DNA of 64,000 nucleotides from an uncultured Peptostreptococcaceae bacterium (lineage in GTDB: Bacteria > Bacillota > Clostridia > Peptostreptococcales > Anaerovoracaceae). Where the stretch lies: positions 124,001 through 188,000 of the forward strand of contig CAJUQR010000001.1 of assembly GCA_910588185.1 (NCBI GenBank). Direction: 5' to 3'. A program made the translations under genes and the position numbers. The notes beneath the pieces are model-generated. The model saw only the letters and a list, made by a program, of their open reading frames with translations. It searched no databases and was not told where the DNA came from. Every line of letters starts with the position of its first letter. Within the stretch, counting starts at the first letter, position 1. This document shows positions 52,213 to 62,290 of this stretch, piece by piece.

Positions 52213-54387
52213 TCAAATTTTCATAGTTAAGCCGACCTTCATTTTTTCATGATCGATGGAAATAATTTTAACTTTAATCGTATCACCTACAGAAACCACG
52301 TCCATAGGATGTTTTATATACTTATCGCTCATTTGCGATATGTGTACAAGTCCATCATTTTTGACACCTATATCAACAAATGCACCAAAGTCAACCACAT
52401 TTCTGACTGTTCCCTCAAGTTCCATATCGATCTTTAAATCTTCAAAACTTTTAACGTCATTTCTGAATATCACAGGCGGCGCATCTTCACGAGGATCTCT
52501 GGCAGGCTTTTTCATTTCTCCGATTATATCTTCAAGGGTCATCTCTCCGATTTCCAATTCTTTTGCCATATTAGAAATACTCTCTTTTAGAGACTTTGCT
52601 TTATATGTTTGTTTTATCTTTTCTTCTATGGTTTTATCTCCGCCTTTGCGTATATCCTCCGGATTCACGCAAAGCTTTATCATCATAGCATTAGCCGCTT
52701 TATATGATTCCGGATGTACAGAAGTAGCATCAAGTGGATTATCACCATCTGCGATACGCAAAAATCCTGCACACTGGTTAAATGCTTTTTCTCCTAATTT
52801 AGAAACTTTCATTAACTGCTTTCTATTGGTAAACTTGCCGTTTTCTTCTCTATATGCCACAATGTTCTTGGCAATCCCCATGTTAATTCCCGCAATATAT
52901 GATAACAAAGACGGAGAAGCAGTATTCAAATCTACTCCTACTCTGTTTACACAATCTTCAACTACGTTAGTCAAAGCGCCTTCAAGGAGTTTCTGGTTTA
53001 TATCATGCTGATACTGTCCTACTCCTATACTTTTAGGATCTATCTTAACCAACTCTGCAAGAGGATCCTGTAATCTTCTGCCTAAAGACATAGCGCCTCT
53101 TGTAGTTACATCAAGATTAGGATATTCTTCTGCCGCCAGCTTTGACGCAGAATATACAGACGCACCTGCTTCATTAACTATAGTATATTGAATATCATAT
53201 CCGTTTTTCTTTATAAAGTTTGCGACAACTTCTTCTGTCTCTCTTGATGCAGTTCCGTTACCCACGACTATAATATCTGCTCCATACTTTTCAACCATTT
53301 TCTTCAAAGCCGCTTCAGCTCCTGCTACATCGTTTTTAGGCTGTGTAGGATAAATAGTTGCATATGCTTTTAATTTACCGGTTTCGTCAAGTACTGCAAC
53401 TTTGCAGCCTGTCCTGTATCCGGGGTCTATACTTATGACTTTTTTACCCTTTACAGGTGGCACCATAAGCAGACTTTCTGTATTTTTGGCGAATATTTTA
53501 ACTGCTTCTGCCTCAGCCCTCTCAGTCAAAAGATTTCTCATTTCTCTTTCTATTGAAGGCGCCATTAAGCGTTTATAAGCATCTGATATTGTCTCTAAAA
53601 GCAAATCAAAAAATATAGATTTCTCGTTTTTTATTATGCTTCTTTCTATAAGGTCATGAATATCATCCACATTTACGTTTACCTTAACCTTGAGTTTTTT
53701 CTCTTTTTCTCCTCTGTTTATTGCAAGAACTCTGTGATTAGGTATTTTCGAAAGAGCTTCGCTGCGATCATAATACATCTCATAAACTGTTTTTTCCTCA
53801 GGGTCTGATGCCTCTGTAACAATTGCTCCTGATTCGAAAGTCTTTTCTCTGACTTCCTTGGTTATCTCAGGGTCGTCCGCAATCATCTCTGCAATTATAT
53901 CCATCGCTCCCTGTAAAGCTTCTTTAGGAGTATTTACTTCCTTTTCCGGGTTTACAAATGCTTCCGCATAATCTTCAGGGATCCCTTCGGTTTTAAGCTG
54001 GGCAAACATAATCATAGCAAGAGGCTCTAACCCTTTTTCTTTTGCTTTTGAAGCCCTTGTTGCCTTTTTCTGTTTAAAAGGCTTATATAAATCTTCAACT
54101 CTCTGCAAAACTTCAGCTTTCTCTATCTCTATTTTTAAATCATCTGTAAGTTTACCTTGCTCTTCTATAAGTCTTATGACTTCTTCTTTTCGTTCTTGTA
54201 AATTACGTAAATATCTCAGTCTCTCATCCATATCACGCAAAATTACATCTGTGAGACCGCCTGTTACTTCTTTTCTGTAACGTGCAATAAAAGGAATAGT
54301 ATTTCCTTCGTCTATAAGCTCTACTGTATGTTCAACCTGTGACGTTTTAACCTTAAATTCCGCCGCTAATTTTTGTATAATGTCCAT
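52213..54387 (-). CDS. tex: Tex family RNA-binding protein
   Basis: Transcription accessory factor, 724 residues, full-length Tex: N-terminal HTH-like region, YqgF-like domain (KKVISIDPGYRTGCKVAVLDE), HhH repeats (LNTASPSLLSYIAGINMGIAK) and a C-terminal S1 domain (MELEGTVRNVVDFGAFVDIG, VHISQMSD). Binds nucleic acid; role in expression or RNA turnover. 8 bp after prfB, so co-transcribed. Confidence 0.95.
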   Translation of the reverse strand: MDIIQKLAAEFKVKTSQVEHTVELIDEGNTIPFIARYRKEVTGGLTDVILRDMDERLRYLRNLQERKEEVIRLIEEQGKLTDDLKIEIEKAEVLQRVEDLYKPFKQKKATRASKAKEKGLEPLAMIMFAQLKTEGIPEDYAEAFVNPEKEVNTPKEALQGAMDIIAEMIADDPEITKEVREKTFESGAIVTEASDPEEKTVYEMYYDRSEALSKIPNHRVLAINRGEKEKKLKVKVNVNVDDIHDLIERSIIKNEKSIFFDLLLETISDAYKRLMAPSIEREMRNLLTERAEAEAVKIFAKNTESLLMVPPVKGKKVISIDPGYRTGCKVAVLDETGKLKAYATIYPTQPKNDVAGAEAALKKMVEKYGADIIVVGNGTASRETEEVVANFIKKNGYDIQYTIVNEAGASVYSASKLAAEEYPNLDVTTRGAMSLGRRLQDPLAELVKIDPKSIGVGQYQHDINQKLLEGALTNVVEDCVNRVGVDLNTASPSLLSYIAGINMGIAKNIVAYREENGKFTNRKQLMKVSKLGEKAFNQCAGFLRIADGDNPLDATSVHPESYKAANAMMIKLCVNPEDIRKGGDKTIEEKIKQTYKAKSLKESISNMAKELEIGEMTLEDIIGEMKKPARDPREDAPPVIFRNDVKSFEDLKIDMELEGTVRNVVDFGAFVDIGVKNDGLVHISQMSDKYIKHPMDVVSVGDTIKVKIISIDHEKMKVGLTMKI

Positions 54388-54394
54388 TGACTCC

Positions 54395-55496
54395 TTATTC
54401 CTTTTGCTTAAGTTTTTCGTTTATAAAATAATCTATATCGCCATCCATAACACCGTTAACATTGGCTGTTTCAGCACCTGTCCTGTGATCTTTAACCATT
54501 GTATAAGGCTGAAAAACATATGAACGAATCTGTGAACCCCATGTGTTCATGGAATAATCACCCTTAAGTTCTTTGAGATTTTCCTTATGTTCTGCTTCTT
54601 TTAGCTCTGCCAGCTTAGACATAAGGATTTTCATTGCAACTTCTCTGTTCTGATGCTGACTTCGTTCATTTTGACATGTTACTACTATATTAGTAGGCAA
54701 ATGAGTTATTCTTATAGCAGAGTCGGTCTTATTTACATGTTGACCACCGGCTCCGCTGCTCCTAAATGTATCTATTTTTAAATCTTCAGCATCTATCTCC
54801 ACAGAAAGATCTTCTTCAATCTGCGGTACAACTTCAAGTTGCGCAAAAGATGTTTGTCTTTTTCCTGCTGTGTTAAACGGAGAAATTCTTACCAGCCTGT
54901 GAACACCTTTTTCGTTTTTCAGATATCCATATGCATTTTCTCCATCTACCATTATGGTGGCGCTCTTAATGCCTGCCTCCGTATCGTTTTGATAATCTGT
55001 TATGGTAACTTTATAACCTTTTTTTTCGCTCCATCTGGTGTAAAGTCTTAATAACATAGACGCCCAATCCATAGCGTCAACTCCGCCTGTACCGGCATGA
55101 ATAGAAACTATAGCTCCGCATTTGTCATATTTACCTGTGAGCATTGTGGATATCCTCATAGCATCTAAGTTTTCTTCAAACTCTTCGAACATTTTTTGAA
55201 TTTCTTTTGCCATAGATATATCTTCTTCAAGCTCTGCAAGTTCTATAAGTTCTTCTATATCTTTCAAGGATTTTTTCAGGTTGTAAAAGGAATCTACAAT
55301 ATTCTCCATAGATTTCTTTTCTTTCATTATTTTTTGTGCCTTGTCGGGGTTGTCCCAAAATCCTTCTTCTTCTATTTCTCTGTTTATTCTATCAAGTTCT
55401 TCTTCCAATTTAGCCAAGTCAAAGAGAGTCACCGACTTCTTGCAAAGTCACCTCTAAAGCAGGTATATCCGCCTTAATTTGTTCCAATTGAATCAT
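54395..55496 (-). CDS. prfB: peptide chain release factor 2 with programmed +1 frameshift
   Basis: Recognises UGA/UAA stops. The gene starts at the ATG at 55496 (AGGAG 6 nt upstream) and reads 25 codons to CTT TGA C (TGA at 55419-55421), the classical RF2 frameshift site. A +1 shift continues in the frame ending at 54395, giving about 366 residues. The GGQ loop (SGAGGQHVN) and the SPF codon-recognition motif are intact. The internal Shine-Dalgarno before the slip is weak (GGTGA). Confidence 0.95.
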
Positions 55497-55527
55497 TTCC
55501 GGCTCCTTTCAAAACATTAATATATTA

Positions 55528-55556
55528 ATTTTACCACAAAGTCAATTTTGTAACAA
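55528..55556 (-). promoter_or_regulatory. promoter of prfB-tex
   Basis: Minus-strand TTGTTA (55551-55556), 17 bp, TAAAAT (55528-55533). A 7-bp palindrome TGTTTTG/CAAAACA lies further upstream at about 55597-55615. Confidence 0.6.
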
Positions 55557-55655
55557 CAAGAGAACTCTCGACATTTTACGCAAAGGGTCACGATTGATGT
55601 TTTGTAGTCAAAACACATATAAAGTTCAATTTTACTTTTGTGGAGTATCCATCCA

Positions 55656-55898
55656 AACCCCGAAATTTTAGCTTTTTTCTACTATTGCCCAGGGTCTGTC
55701 CCCGAAAACATTTACTTTTTTGTTAAATTTGCAGGGTAATAAGTCCAATAGAATTAGCTTTTTCCTTACAATACGCCTCATCATAGTACATATTTTATAA
55801 AATTCCAGAAAATCTAACCCCGAAAAATCCATGATTTAGACATGTTTTTCGGGGACAGACCCTGCAAATCGCCTTAAAATCGCAAGTTTATCGGGGTT
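55656..55898. repeat. REP/MITE-like inverted-repeat element
   Basis: Non-coding 240-bp region with nested inverted repeats: outer AACCCCGA / TCGGGGTT; inner AGGGTCTGTCCCCGAAAA (55691-55708) against its complement at 55844-55863; also ATTTGCAGGGT (55727-55737) against ACCCTGCAAAT, and CCCCGAAAAA/TTTTTCGGGG. The GGGTCTGTCCCC word is common in REP-like elements of many bacteria. No ORF inside. Confidence 0.65.
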
Positions 55899-55980
55899 CG
55901 ATCAAATTGGAGGTGCCGCTCAAAGGATTGAAATTTTAAGCCAAAAATCAAGCTAAAAGACAACAAATCACTAATAACTT

Positions 55981-56096
55981 TGACAAAATGAAAGAAAAAT
56001 ATCTATTTTTGTCAACACAAGCTATAATACAGTGGGCAAATTGTACTTAAATAATCGCTTTATTGACATTTTTAAGAAATTTCTAAAATTTTTACC
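55981..56096. repeat. dispersed intergenic repeat, copy C
   Basis: Starts TGACAAAATG, contains TTTTTGTCAACAC and TTATTGACATTTTT, and ends AAATTTTTACC where copies A and B have AATTTTGTCAAA. Shorter (about 116 bp) and with a degraded right end. 40 bp beyond the secA terminator. Confidence 0.5.
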
Positions 56097-56135
56097 ACAT
56101 CATCAGCTCTAACGCTACTATCATATAACAAAAAA

Positions 56136-56157
56136 CAGAGCGCACTTTTGCGCCCTG
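56136..56157 (-). terminator. intrinsic terminator of secA
   Basis: Stem CAGAGCGCAC / GCGCCCTG (imperfect) followed by six T's on the minus strand; 14 bp after the stop. Confidence 0.8.
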
Positions 56158-56170
56158 CTTTTGAATTTAA

Positions 56171-58924
56171 TTATAAATTTTTACCACAACAGTTTTTATA
56201 TTTTTTGCCGCTTCCGCATGGACAAGGGTCGTTTCTTCCAACCTTAGGCTCTTCTCTTCTTACTGTTACAGGTTTTTTCTGTTCCTGCGGCTTAGGCGCA
56301 GCTTCCGGCATTCCTTGCTGATTGGAAGTACGACGGCCTTCATCATCTCTGAACTCCTCTTTGCGGTTTTCTCCTCCTGTGATTATCTGCTTTCTTTCAG
56401 TTCCTGTTTTTACAGTAACATTATAACAATGGCGAACTGCCTCCTCACGTATTTCGTTAACCATGGCTTCAAACATATCAAATCCTTCAGCTGCATAAGC
56501 ATTGGCCGGATTTATCTGGCCTAAAGCACGAAGTCCTATACCCTGCTTCAAATCATCCATCGCATCTATATGATCCATCCAGTGATTGTCTACTACACGA
56601 AGCAGAATCATTTTTTCTACATCGCGCATACGCTGCGAACCAATTTCAGTCTCTTTTTCATCATACAGACGATTAAACGCTTCCAAAACGTCCTCCGACA
56701 GTTTCTCTTCTGTAAGATCAATCTTTTGCTCATCATCGTAGGAAACACCGTCAAATTTTACTGCAATTCTCTTGAGATTATCATTTAGCATATCAAGATC
56801 CCACTCTTCAGCAAACTTGCTTGCAACCGTAATAGGTGCAATTGTATTCTTTACAAGATCCTCCATCATTTCCATGATATATTCTTTTATATCATCACCA
56901 AACAAAACTTTGCGGCGCTGATCATATATGATCTCACGCTGTTTGTTCATAACGTTATCGTATTGAAGCACGTACTTTCTTATTTCAAAGTTTCTGCTTT
57001 CAACTTTTTTCTGAGCGTTTTCTATGGTTTTTGAAAGAACACCTGCTGCAATAGCTTCCTCTTCCATACCCATCTTCCCCATAAAGTTTTGGATTCTTTC
57101 TCCTCCAAAAAGTCTCATCAAATCATCTTCAAGAGAAATAAAGAACTGGGTCATTCCAGGGTCGCCCTGACGTCCTGAACGTCCTCTTAGCTGATTATCT
57201 ATACGTCTTGATTCATGACGTTCTGTACCTATTATACATAGACCACCAAGCTCTCTTACCTTTTGCTGTTCTTCCGAGCGTTCTTCCTTATATTTTTCTA
57301 GAAGCTCTGTAAAGACTTCTCTTGCTTTATTCATTTCCGGATCTTGACTGCTTACAAAGCTTGTAGCAAAGGATATCTGTTCTTCAGTGTATCCCTGTTT
57401 TTCCATCTCTTTCTTGGCTTCAAACTCAGGATTTCCTCCAAGAATTATATCCGTACCTCTTCCTGCCATATTGGTAGCAATGGTAACTGCTCCGAGTCTG
57501 CCTGCCTCAGCAATAATCTGCGCTTCTTTTTCATGTTGTTTAGCATTGAGTACATTATGTTTAATGCCTCTCTTCTTCAAAAGTGAACTTAAAAGTTCTG
57601 AATTTTCAATAGATATTGTACCTACAAGTACAGGTTGTCCAGTCTGGTGAACTTCTGCGATTCTGTCAATTATGGCTTTAAGTTTGGCATTTAATGTTGC
57701 ATAAATAGCATCATCCATATCTACTCTGGCAATAGGCTTATTGGTAGGGATGACTACTACATCCATATTATATATTTCCCTGAATTCTTCTTCTTCGGTT
57801 TTAGCTGTACCTGTCATACCTGCAAGCTTATTATACATACGGAAATAATTTTGCAGTGTTATAGTTGCCAGTGTCTTAGATTCAGATCGAACAAGAACGC
57901 CTTCCTTAGCCTCTATTGCCTGGTGAAGACCATTGCTGTATCTTCTTCCAAACATAAAACGTCCTGTAAACTCATCTACTATGATTACTTCTCCGTCTTT
58001 AACTATATAATCCACATCACGTTTCATTATATTACGAGCTTTTAGAGCTTCAACCACGTGATGATTTATTTCCATGTTTTCAGGATCACCCAAGTTCTCT
58101 ATTGCAAAATATTTTTCGCATTTTGCAACACCATCATCTGTAAGGGTAACTTTCTTTTCTTTTTCTTCTATAGTAAAGTCTTCCTCAATCTTAAGACCTC
58201 TGACACAACGGTCAGCCTTTTGATATAAATCTGTAGACTTATCACCTCTGCCCGAAATGATAAGCGGTGTTCTGGCCTCATCTATAAGTATAGAGTCCAC
58301 CTCATCTACTATTGCAAAGTTAAGGTCACGCTGAGTAAGCTGTTCCTTATAAGTCACCATATTATCTCTAAGATAATCGAATCCAAACTCGTTGTTAGTG
58401 CCGTATGTAATATCTGCGGCATATGCATCTTTTTTAGCCTTATCTGAAAGTCCGTGAATTACACATCCCACAGTAAGACCTAAAAATGTATATATTTTAC
58501 CCATCCACTCTGCGTCACGTTTAGCAAGATAATCATTTACTGTAACTACGTGAACACCTTTTCCTTCAAGAGCATTCAAATACGCTGCAAGAGTGGCAAC
58601 CAAAGTTTTACCTTCACCTGTTTTCATCTCAGAAATACGTCCCTGATGAAGAGCTATACCTCCGATAATCTGCACTTTAAAATGTTTCATTCCAACACTT
58701 CTCCATGCGCCTTCACGACATACTGCAAAAGCTTCAGGCAAAATATCGTCCAGAGTTTCACCGTCAGTTAATCTTTGCTTAAATTCCCCTGTTTTTGCCT
58801 TAAGTTCACCATCGCTTAAAGCTCTTATCTGATCTTCAAATGACAATACTTGATCGGCAATCTTCTCTAATTTTTTTACTTCCTTTGAGTTTAAATCCCC
58901 AAAGACTTTTTGCATTAAACCCAT
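56171..58924 (-). CDS. secA: preprotein translocase ATPase SecA
   Basis: Motor of Sec-dependent export. 917 residues, standard: Walker A region MKTGEGKTLVATLAAYLNAL, DEVDSILIDEARTPLIISG, preprotein-crosslinking domain, helicase domain 2 (MAGRGTDIILGGNPEFEAKK), and a C-terminal SEC-C zinc motif (CPCGSGKKYKNCCG). 14 bp after the CNNM-type gene; ends at its own terminator. Confidence 0.98.
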   Translation of the reverse strand: MGLMQKVFGDLNSKEVKKLEKIADQVLSFEDQIRALSDGELKAKTGEFKQRLTDGETLDDILPEAFAVCREGAWRSVGMKHFKVQIIGGIALHQGRISEMKTGEGKTLVATLAAYLNALEGKGVHVVTVNDYLAKRDAEWMGKIYTFLGLTVGCVIHGLSDKAKKDAYAADITYGTNNEFGFDYLRDNMVTYKEQLTQRDLNFAIVDEVDSILIDEARTPLIISGRGDKSTDLYQKADRCVRGLKIEEDFTIEEKEKKVTLTDDGVAKCEKYFAIENLGDPENMEINHHVVEALKARNIMKRDVDYIVKDGEVIIVDEFTGRFMFGRRYSNGLHQAIEAKEGVLVRSESKTLATITLQNYFRMYNKLAGMTGTAKTEEEEFREIYNMDVVVIPTNKPIARVDMDDAIYATLNAKLKAIIDRIAEVHQTGQPVLVGTISIENSELLSSLLKKRGIKHNVLNAKQHEKEAQIIAEAGRLGAVTIATNMAGRGTDIILGGNPEFEAKKEMEKQGYTEEQISFATSFVSSQDPEMNKAREVFTELLEKYKEERSEEQQKVRELGGLCIIGTERHESRRIDNQLRGRSGRQGDPGMTQFFISLEDDLMRLFGGERIQNFMGKMGMEEEAIAAGVLSKTIENAQKKVESRNFEIRKYVLQYDNVMNKQREIIYDQRRKVLFGDDIKEYIMEMMEDLVKNTIAPITVASKFAEEWDLDMLNDNLKRIAVKFDGVSYDDEQKIDLTEEKLSEDVLEAFNRLYDEKETEIGSQRMRDVEKMILLRVVDNHWMDHIDAMDDLKQGIGLRALGQINPANAYAAEGFDMFEAMVNEIREEAVRHCYNVTVKTGTERKQIITGGENRKEEFRDDEGRRTSNQQGMPEAAPKPQEQKKPVTVRREEPKVGRNDPCPCGSGKKYKNCCGKNL

Positions 58925-58938
58925 TAAACTACCCCTTT

Positions 58939-60192
58939 CTATTCTTCTTCTGAAAGCTCGGTAACATTCATATTAATCTCAAGCGCTTTACGCTGATCTG
59001 CTTTTGTAACCGTTACATCAAATTCTTTATAGTCAGCCGTAAACACAAAATGATCGCCTACAGACGGTAATTTATCTATCTGAAGAACAACCCAACCATT
59101 TACAGTAGTTGCATCCACTTCTTCTTCTACATCGAAAAAGTCAAACATCTTATCTATATTAGTACCGCATAAAACGCGATAACTTCCATCCTGCTGCTGC
59201 ACTATATCTTGAAGCTCAACAGCATCATGCTCATCATAGATTTCTCCAACCAGCTCTTCTATTATATCTTCCATGGTGACAAGTCCATAAGTTCCGCCAT
59301 ATTCATCTACTATTATGGCGATATGTGTTTTTACTGTCTGAAGCTTTTTAAGAAGCTGGGCAATTTTCATAGAACCTGCTACAAAAATAACCGGTTTGAC
59401 ATATTCAGATATTGTGGCTCTGCCGCCTTTTATATAGTTATGGAAATCTTTCTGATTCAGGACGCCTATTATATTATCCAAGTCATTTTCATAAACAGGC
59501 AATCTTGAGTACCCTGTTTCCAAAAACAACTCTGCAACCTCTTCTTCACTGTCATCAATCTCTATTGCTTTTATATCAACTCTGGGCGTCAATACATCCC
59601 ATGCGTCTAAATCGTTAAATTCTATAGCATTCTGAATTAATTCACTTTGTTCCTCATCAATTCCGCCTTCTGTCTCAGCCTCTTCAACTATAGTCAAAAG
59701 TTCATCCTCAGTAATAGGTCTGTTGCCGTCAGAATTAAAAACTTTAGCCAAAAGCTTTTTCCAGCATGCAAACAGCCAGTTAACCGGTTTTAATATAATC
59801 ATTAAAAATTTAATAAAAGGAGCCGTAAACATGGCAAACTTTTCAGGATTTTCCTTTGCAAGGCTCTTGGGCGAAATCTCTCCAAAAATAAGAACCACTA
59901 TGGTAGCCACTGCAGTTGCAATAGTAGCCCCATATTTAGGATATAATCCTATAAATACTACTGTCATAATAGAAGAAAGCGCAATATTTACAATATTATT
60001 TCCTACAAGTATTGTGGACAAAAGATTATCATAATTATCAGATAAGTCCATTACTTCTTTAGCTTTGTGATTTCCATCGCTAGCCATATTTTTGATTCTT
60101 ATCCTGTTAAGCGATGTAAATGCTGTCTCCGTAGCTGAAAAATATGCAGAAAAAGCAACAAGCAATACAATTGCAATTATATTATAAATCAA
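58939..60192 (-). CDS. CNNM/CBS-domain membrane protein (HlyC/CorC family)
   Basis: 417 residues, predicted TTG start after AGGAGG. N-terminal DUF21 membrane domain with four helices (about 1-135), a CBS pair (about 190-320: TPRVDIKAIEIDD, HIAIIVDEYGGTYGLVTMEDIIEELVG) and a C-terminal CorC_HlyC domain (VNGWVVLQIDKLPSVGDHF). Family members take part in magnesium efflux or homeostasis; role here inferred. Upstream of secA. Confidence 0.9.
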   Translation of the reverse strand: MIYNIIAIVLLVAFSAYFSATETAFTSLNRIRIKNMASDGNHKAKEVMDLSDNYDNLLSTILVGNNIVNIALSSIMTVVFIGLYPKYGATIATAVATIVVLIFGEISPKSLAKENPEKFAMFTAPFIKFLMIILKPVNWLFACWKKLLAKVFNSDGNRPITEDELLTIVEEAETEGGIDEEQSELIQNAIEFNDLDAWDVLTPRVDIKAIEIDDSEEEVAELFLETGYSRLPVYENDLDNIIGVLNQKDFHNYIKGGRATISEYVKPVIFVAGSMKIAQLLKKLQTVKTHIAIIVDEYGGTYGLVTMEDIIEELVGEIYDEHDAVELQDIVQQQDGSYRVLCGTNIDKMFDFFDVEEEVDATTVNGWVVLQIDKLPSVGDHFVFTADYKEFDVTVTKADQRKALEINMNVTELSEEE

Positions 60193-60311
60193 AATTTTCC
60201 TCCTAAATAGAAATATTATGTAATTATATCATAATCCACATAGAAAATAAAGGTTCATGTATTGCTAACTTTTTTTATCATTTTTCTTGTCACCCTTATA
60301 AAAATTATAGG

Positions 60312-60340
60312 TTGACATCTGCCCGGCTAAAATATATACT
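60312..60340 (+). promoter_or_regulatory. promoter of birA-bioY
   Basis: TTGACA (60312-60317), 17 bp, TATACT (60335-60340). A clear BirA operator (TTGTTAAC-type inverted pair) was not recognised. Confidence 0.7.
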
Positions 60341-60376
60341 ATCATTGGTACCATATAGAAAATGTGAGGTAATATT

Positions 60377-61375
60377 ATGTCTACAAAATTAAAAATACTG
60401 GAAATTTTCAATCAACGCGGAAGTGAATACATATCAGGGCAAGAGCTGGCTGAGATTTTAGGAGTTTCACGTAATTCCGTATGGAAAGCTATTAAAAAGC
60501 TCCAGGAACAAGGCTTTCAAATAGAAAGCAAAACAAGCGTAGGTTATCGCCTGTCCCAAATAAGCGATTTGCTTTCTTGCGAATATATAGAAGAAAACTT
60601 GCCTTTTCCTTGTAAAATCCACGTTCTTGACAAAGTAGACTCAACTATTACATACGCTAAAAAACTTGATGATTTATCATATCCAAACATTGTATTAGCC
60701 AACGAACAGACAAAGGGAAGAGGACGCCTCGGACGTTCTTTTTATTCCCCTCCGTCAAGCGGTTTATACATGTCTATAGCTTTTAAACCTGACTTTGAGC
60801 TTAGCAAATCAATGTTGGTAACGACCATATCAGCACTGGCTGTATGCCAAGCTTTTGAAGAAGTTGTGGGAATAGGCCCCAAAATAAAATGGGTAAATGA
60901 TATTTATATTAACAATAAAAAAGTCTGTGGAATCCTCACCGAAGCAGAAAGCAACTTTGAAATAGGCAGTATAGATAAAATCATAATAGGAATTGGCGTC
61001 AATTGCTTTTCACAAAACTTCCCGGAAGAAATCAAATCTAAAGCTACTTTTATAGAAAATCCAAAAAAAGAGTTCACTCGTAATCAAATGGCTGTGGCTA
61101 TTGTAAAGAACTTCTTTTCCTTGATCAGTGATTTTGATAACAAAAAAATTCTCAGAGAATATAAGTCACGTTCTATGATCTTGGGCGAGCAAATTTTAAT
61201 ATATGGAGCATCATATGGTGCACTTCCTGAAAACGGAGGCCGAGGTATAAAGGCCCGTGCTATAGATATCGATGAAAACGGCGGTCTTGTAGTTGAATAC
61301 ATGGAAGGGCGCCGAACTCGCGAGATGGAGACTATAACAAGTGGCGAAGTTACTATAAGGAAGGAAATATCATAA
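60377..61375 (+). CDS. birA: bifunctional biotin-protein ligase/repressor BirA
   Basis: Attaches biotin to carboxylases and can repress biotin genes. 332 residues: N-terminal HTH (LAEILGVSRNSVWKAIKKLQ, about 22-45), catalytic domain with ATP/biotin loop KGRGRLGR and SPPSSGLYMSIA, KWVNDIYINNKKVCGILTE, and a small C-terminal domain. It overlaps bioY by 1 bp. No biotin synthesis gene is present in the window, suggesting uptake. Confidence 0.95.
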   Translation: MSTKLKILEIFNQRGSEYISGQELAEILGVSRNSVWKAIKKLQEQGFQIESKTSVGYRLSQISDLLSCEYIEENLPFPCKIHVLDKVDSTITYAKKLDDLSYPNIVLANEQTKGRGRLGRSFYSPPSSGLYMSIAFKPDFELSKSMLVTTISALAVCQAFEEVVGIGPKIKWVNDIYINNKKVCGILTEAESNFEIGSIDKIIIGIGVNCFSQNFPEEIKSKATFIENPKKEFTRNQMAVAIVKNFFSLISDFDNKKILREYKSRSMILGEQILIYGASYGALPENGGRGIKARAIDIDENGGLVVEYMEGRRTREMETITSGEVTIRKEIS

Positions 61376-61923
61376 TGACAAAAACATCTGAAACTCGCAT
61401 AGCAAAGACGCAAAAGCTTCTTCTCACAGGACTTTTTGCGGCGCTTACAGGCGTATGTTCATGGATAAATATACCGCTTCCCTTCACTCCCATCCCGGTA
61501 AATTTAGCCCTTGTTGGTCCTGCAATGGCAGGATTGGTTCTTGGCTGGCGTTACAGCATGCTAAGCCAAGTAATATACATACTTATGGGAGCCATAGGCA
61601 TACCTGTATTTGCCGGCTTTACTGCCGGAGCGGGTCATATAATCGGACCTACAGGAGGATTCCTTGTCGGATACATATTATGCGCAGCAATATGTGGATT
61701 ACCCTCAAGACTAAAAAATATTCCACATAGGATTCTGCTTATGATTTGCGGCTTTGCTGCCTGCTATATCTGTGGTTTGATATGGTTCATGATTTCAATG
61801 GAATCTACACTCTTGGCAGGGTTTACATCATGTGTTCTCCCGTTTTTACCGGGAGACGCATTAAAAATAACTCTTGTTGCAATACTCTCAAAATATTTGC
61901 ACAGATTCTTTTATGAACCTTAG
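61375..61923 (+). CDS. bioY: biotin transporter BioY
   Basis: Substrate-binding membrane subunit of an ECF-type biotin importer, 182 residues, five to six helices. Typical segments: FTPIPVNLALVGPAMAGLVLGWRY-like region in the first third, GPTGGFLVGYILCA, and FLPGDALKITLVA near the end. Coupled to birA (overlapping ATG/TAA), so a biotin-sensing and uptake unit. The ECF energy-coupling module is not here. Confidence 0.95.
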   Translation: MTKTSETRIAKTQKLLLTGLFAALTGVCSWINIPLPFTPIPVNLALVGPAMAGLVLGWRYSMLSQVIYILMGAIGIPVFAGFTAGAGHIIGPTGGFLVGYILCAAICGLPSRLKNIPHRILLMICGFAACYICGLIWFMISMESTLLAGFTSCVLPFLPGDALKITLVAILSKYLHRFFYEP

Positions 61924-61944
61924 CCGCTTGCATATAAAGACAAA

Positions 61945-61974
61945 GGGAAACAGCTTCTTCCTGAAGCGTTTCCC
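61945..61974. terminator. bidirectional terminator between bioY and the convergent gene
   Basis: Stem GGGAAAC-A-GCTTC / GAAGC-GTTTCCC with one bulge; lies between the bioY stop and the stop of the minus-strand gene. Confidence 0.7.
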
Positions 61975-61983
61975 TAAACATCT

Positions 61984-62286
61984 TTAATAATACTTAAATA
62001 CTTTTTCTTTGATTATCCCAAACACTGTATCCCAGCCGTCTATACATTTCCATTCCTGAGCGAGATGTACTCTGATTACATTATAAAGCCAATCTTCATA
62101 ATATTTCATGGCTCCTTCAAAATCAAGACCTCTTTTCTTTAATTGTTCTACATCAAACTCAGCAAATTCTACAGTAACCTTGCAGCGTCTACGAGGTTCT
62201 TTATCTAGTCCGTCCGGAAAGTCCATGACAGCCACATCTACGTAATTGTGAAAAGGTTTATCTGGTATAAGTTTAATTTCTTTCAT
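61984..62286 (-). CDS. hypothetical protein, 100 residues
   Basis: No family recognised. A small, soluble, mixed-charge protein: MKEIKLIPDKPFHNYVDVAVMD start, an EPRRRCKVTVEF strand and a helical end with aromatic residues (KYYEDWLYNVIRVH). It lies 4 bp downstream of the phosphoribosyltransferase gene and is likely co-transcribed with it; both precede a purine permease, so a link to nucleotide metabolism is possible but only inference. Confidence 0.6.
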   Translation of the reverse strand: MKEIKLIPDKPFHNYVDVAVMDFPDGLDKEPRRRCKVTVEFAEFDVEQLKKRGLDFEGAMKYYEDWLYNVIRVHLAQEWKCIDGWDTVFGIIKEKVFKYY

Positions 62287-62290
62287 ATAC

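Noticed and set aside
60193..60376. BirA operator upstream of birA-bioY
   Set aside because: Half-site-like words (GCTAAC, GGTTGACA) are present but too far apart and imperfect for the usual operator.
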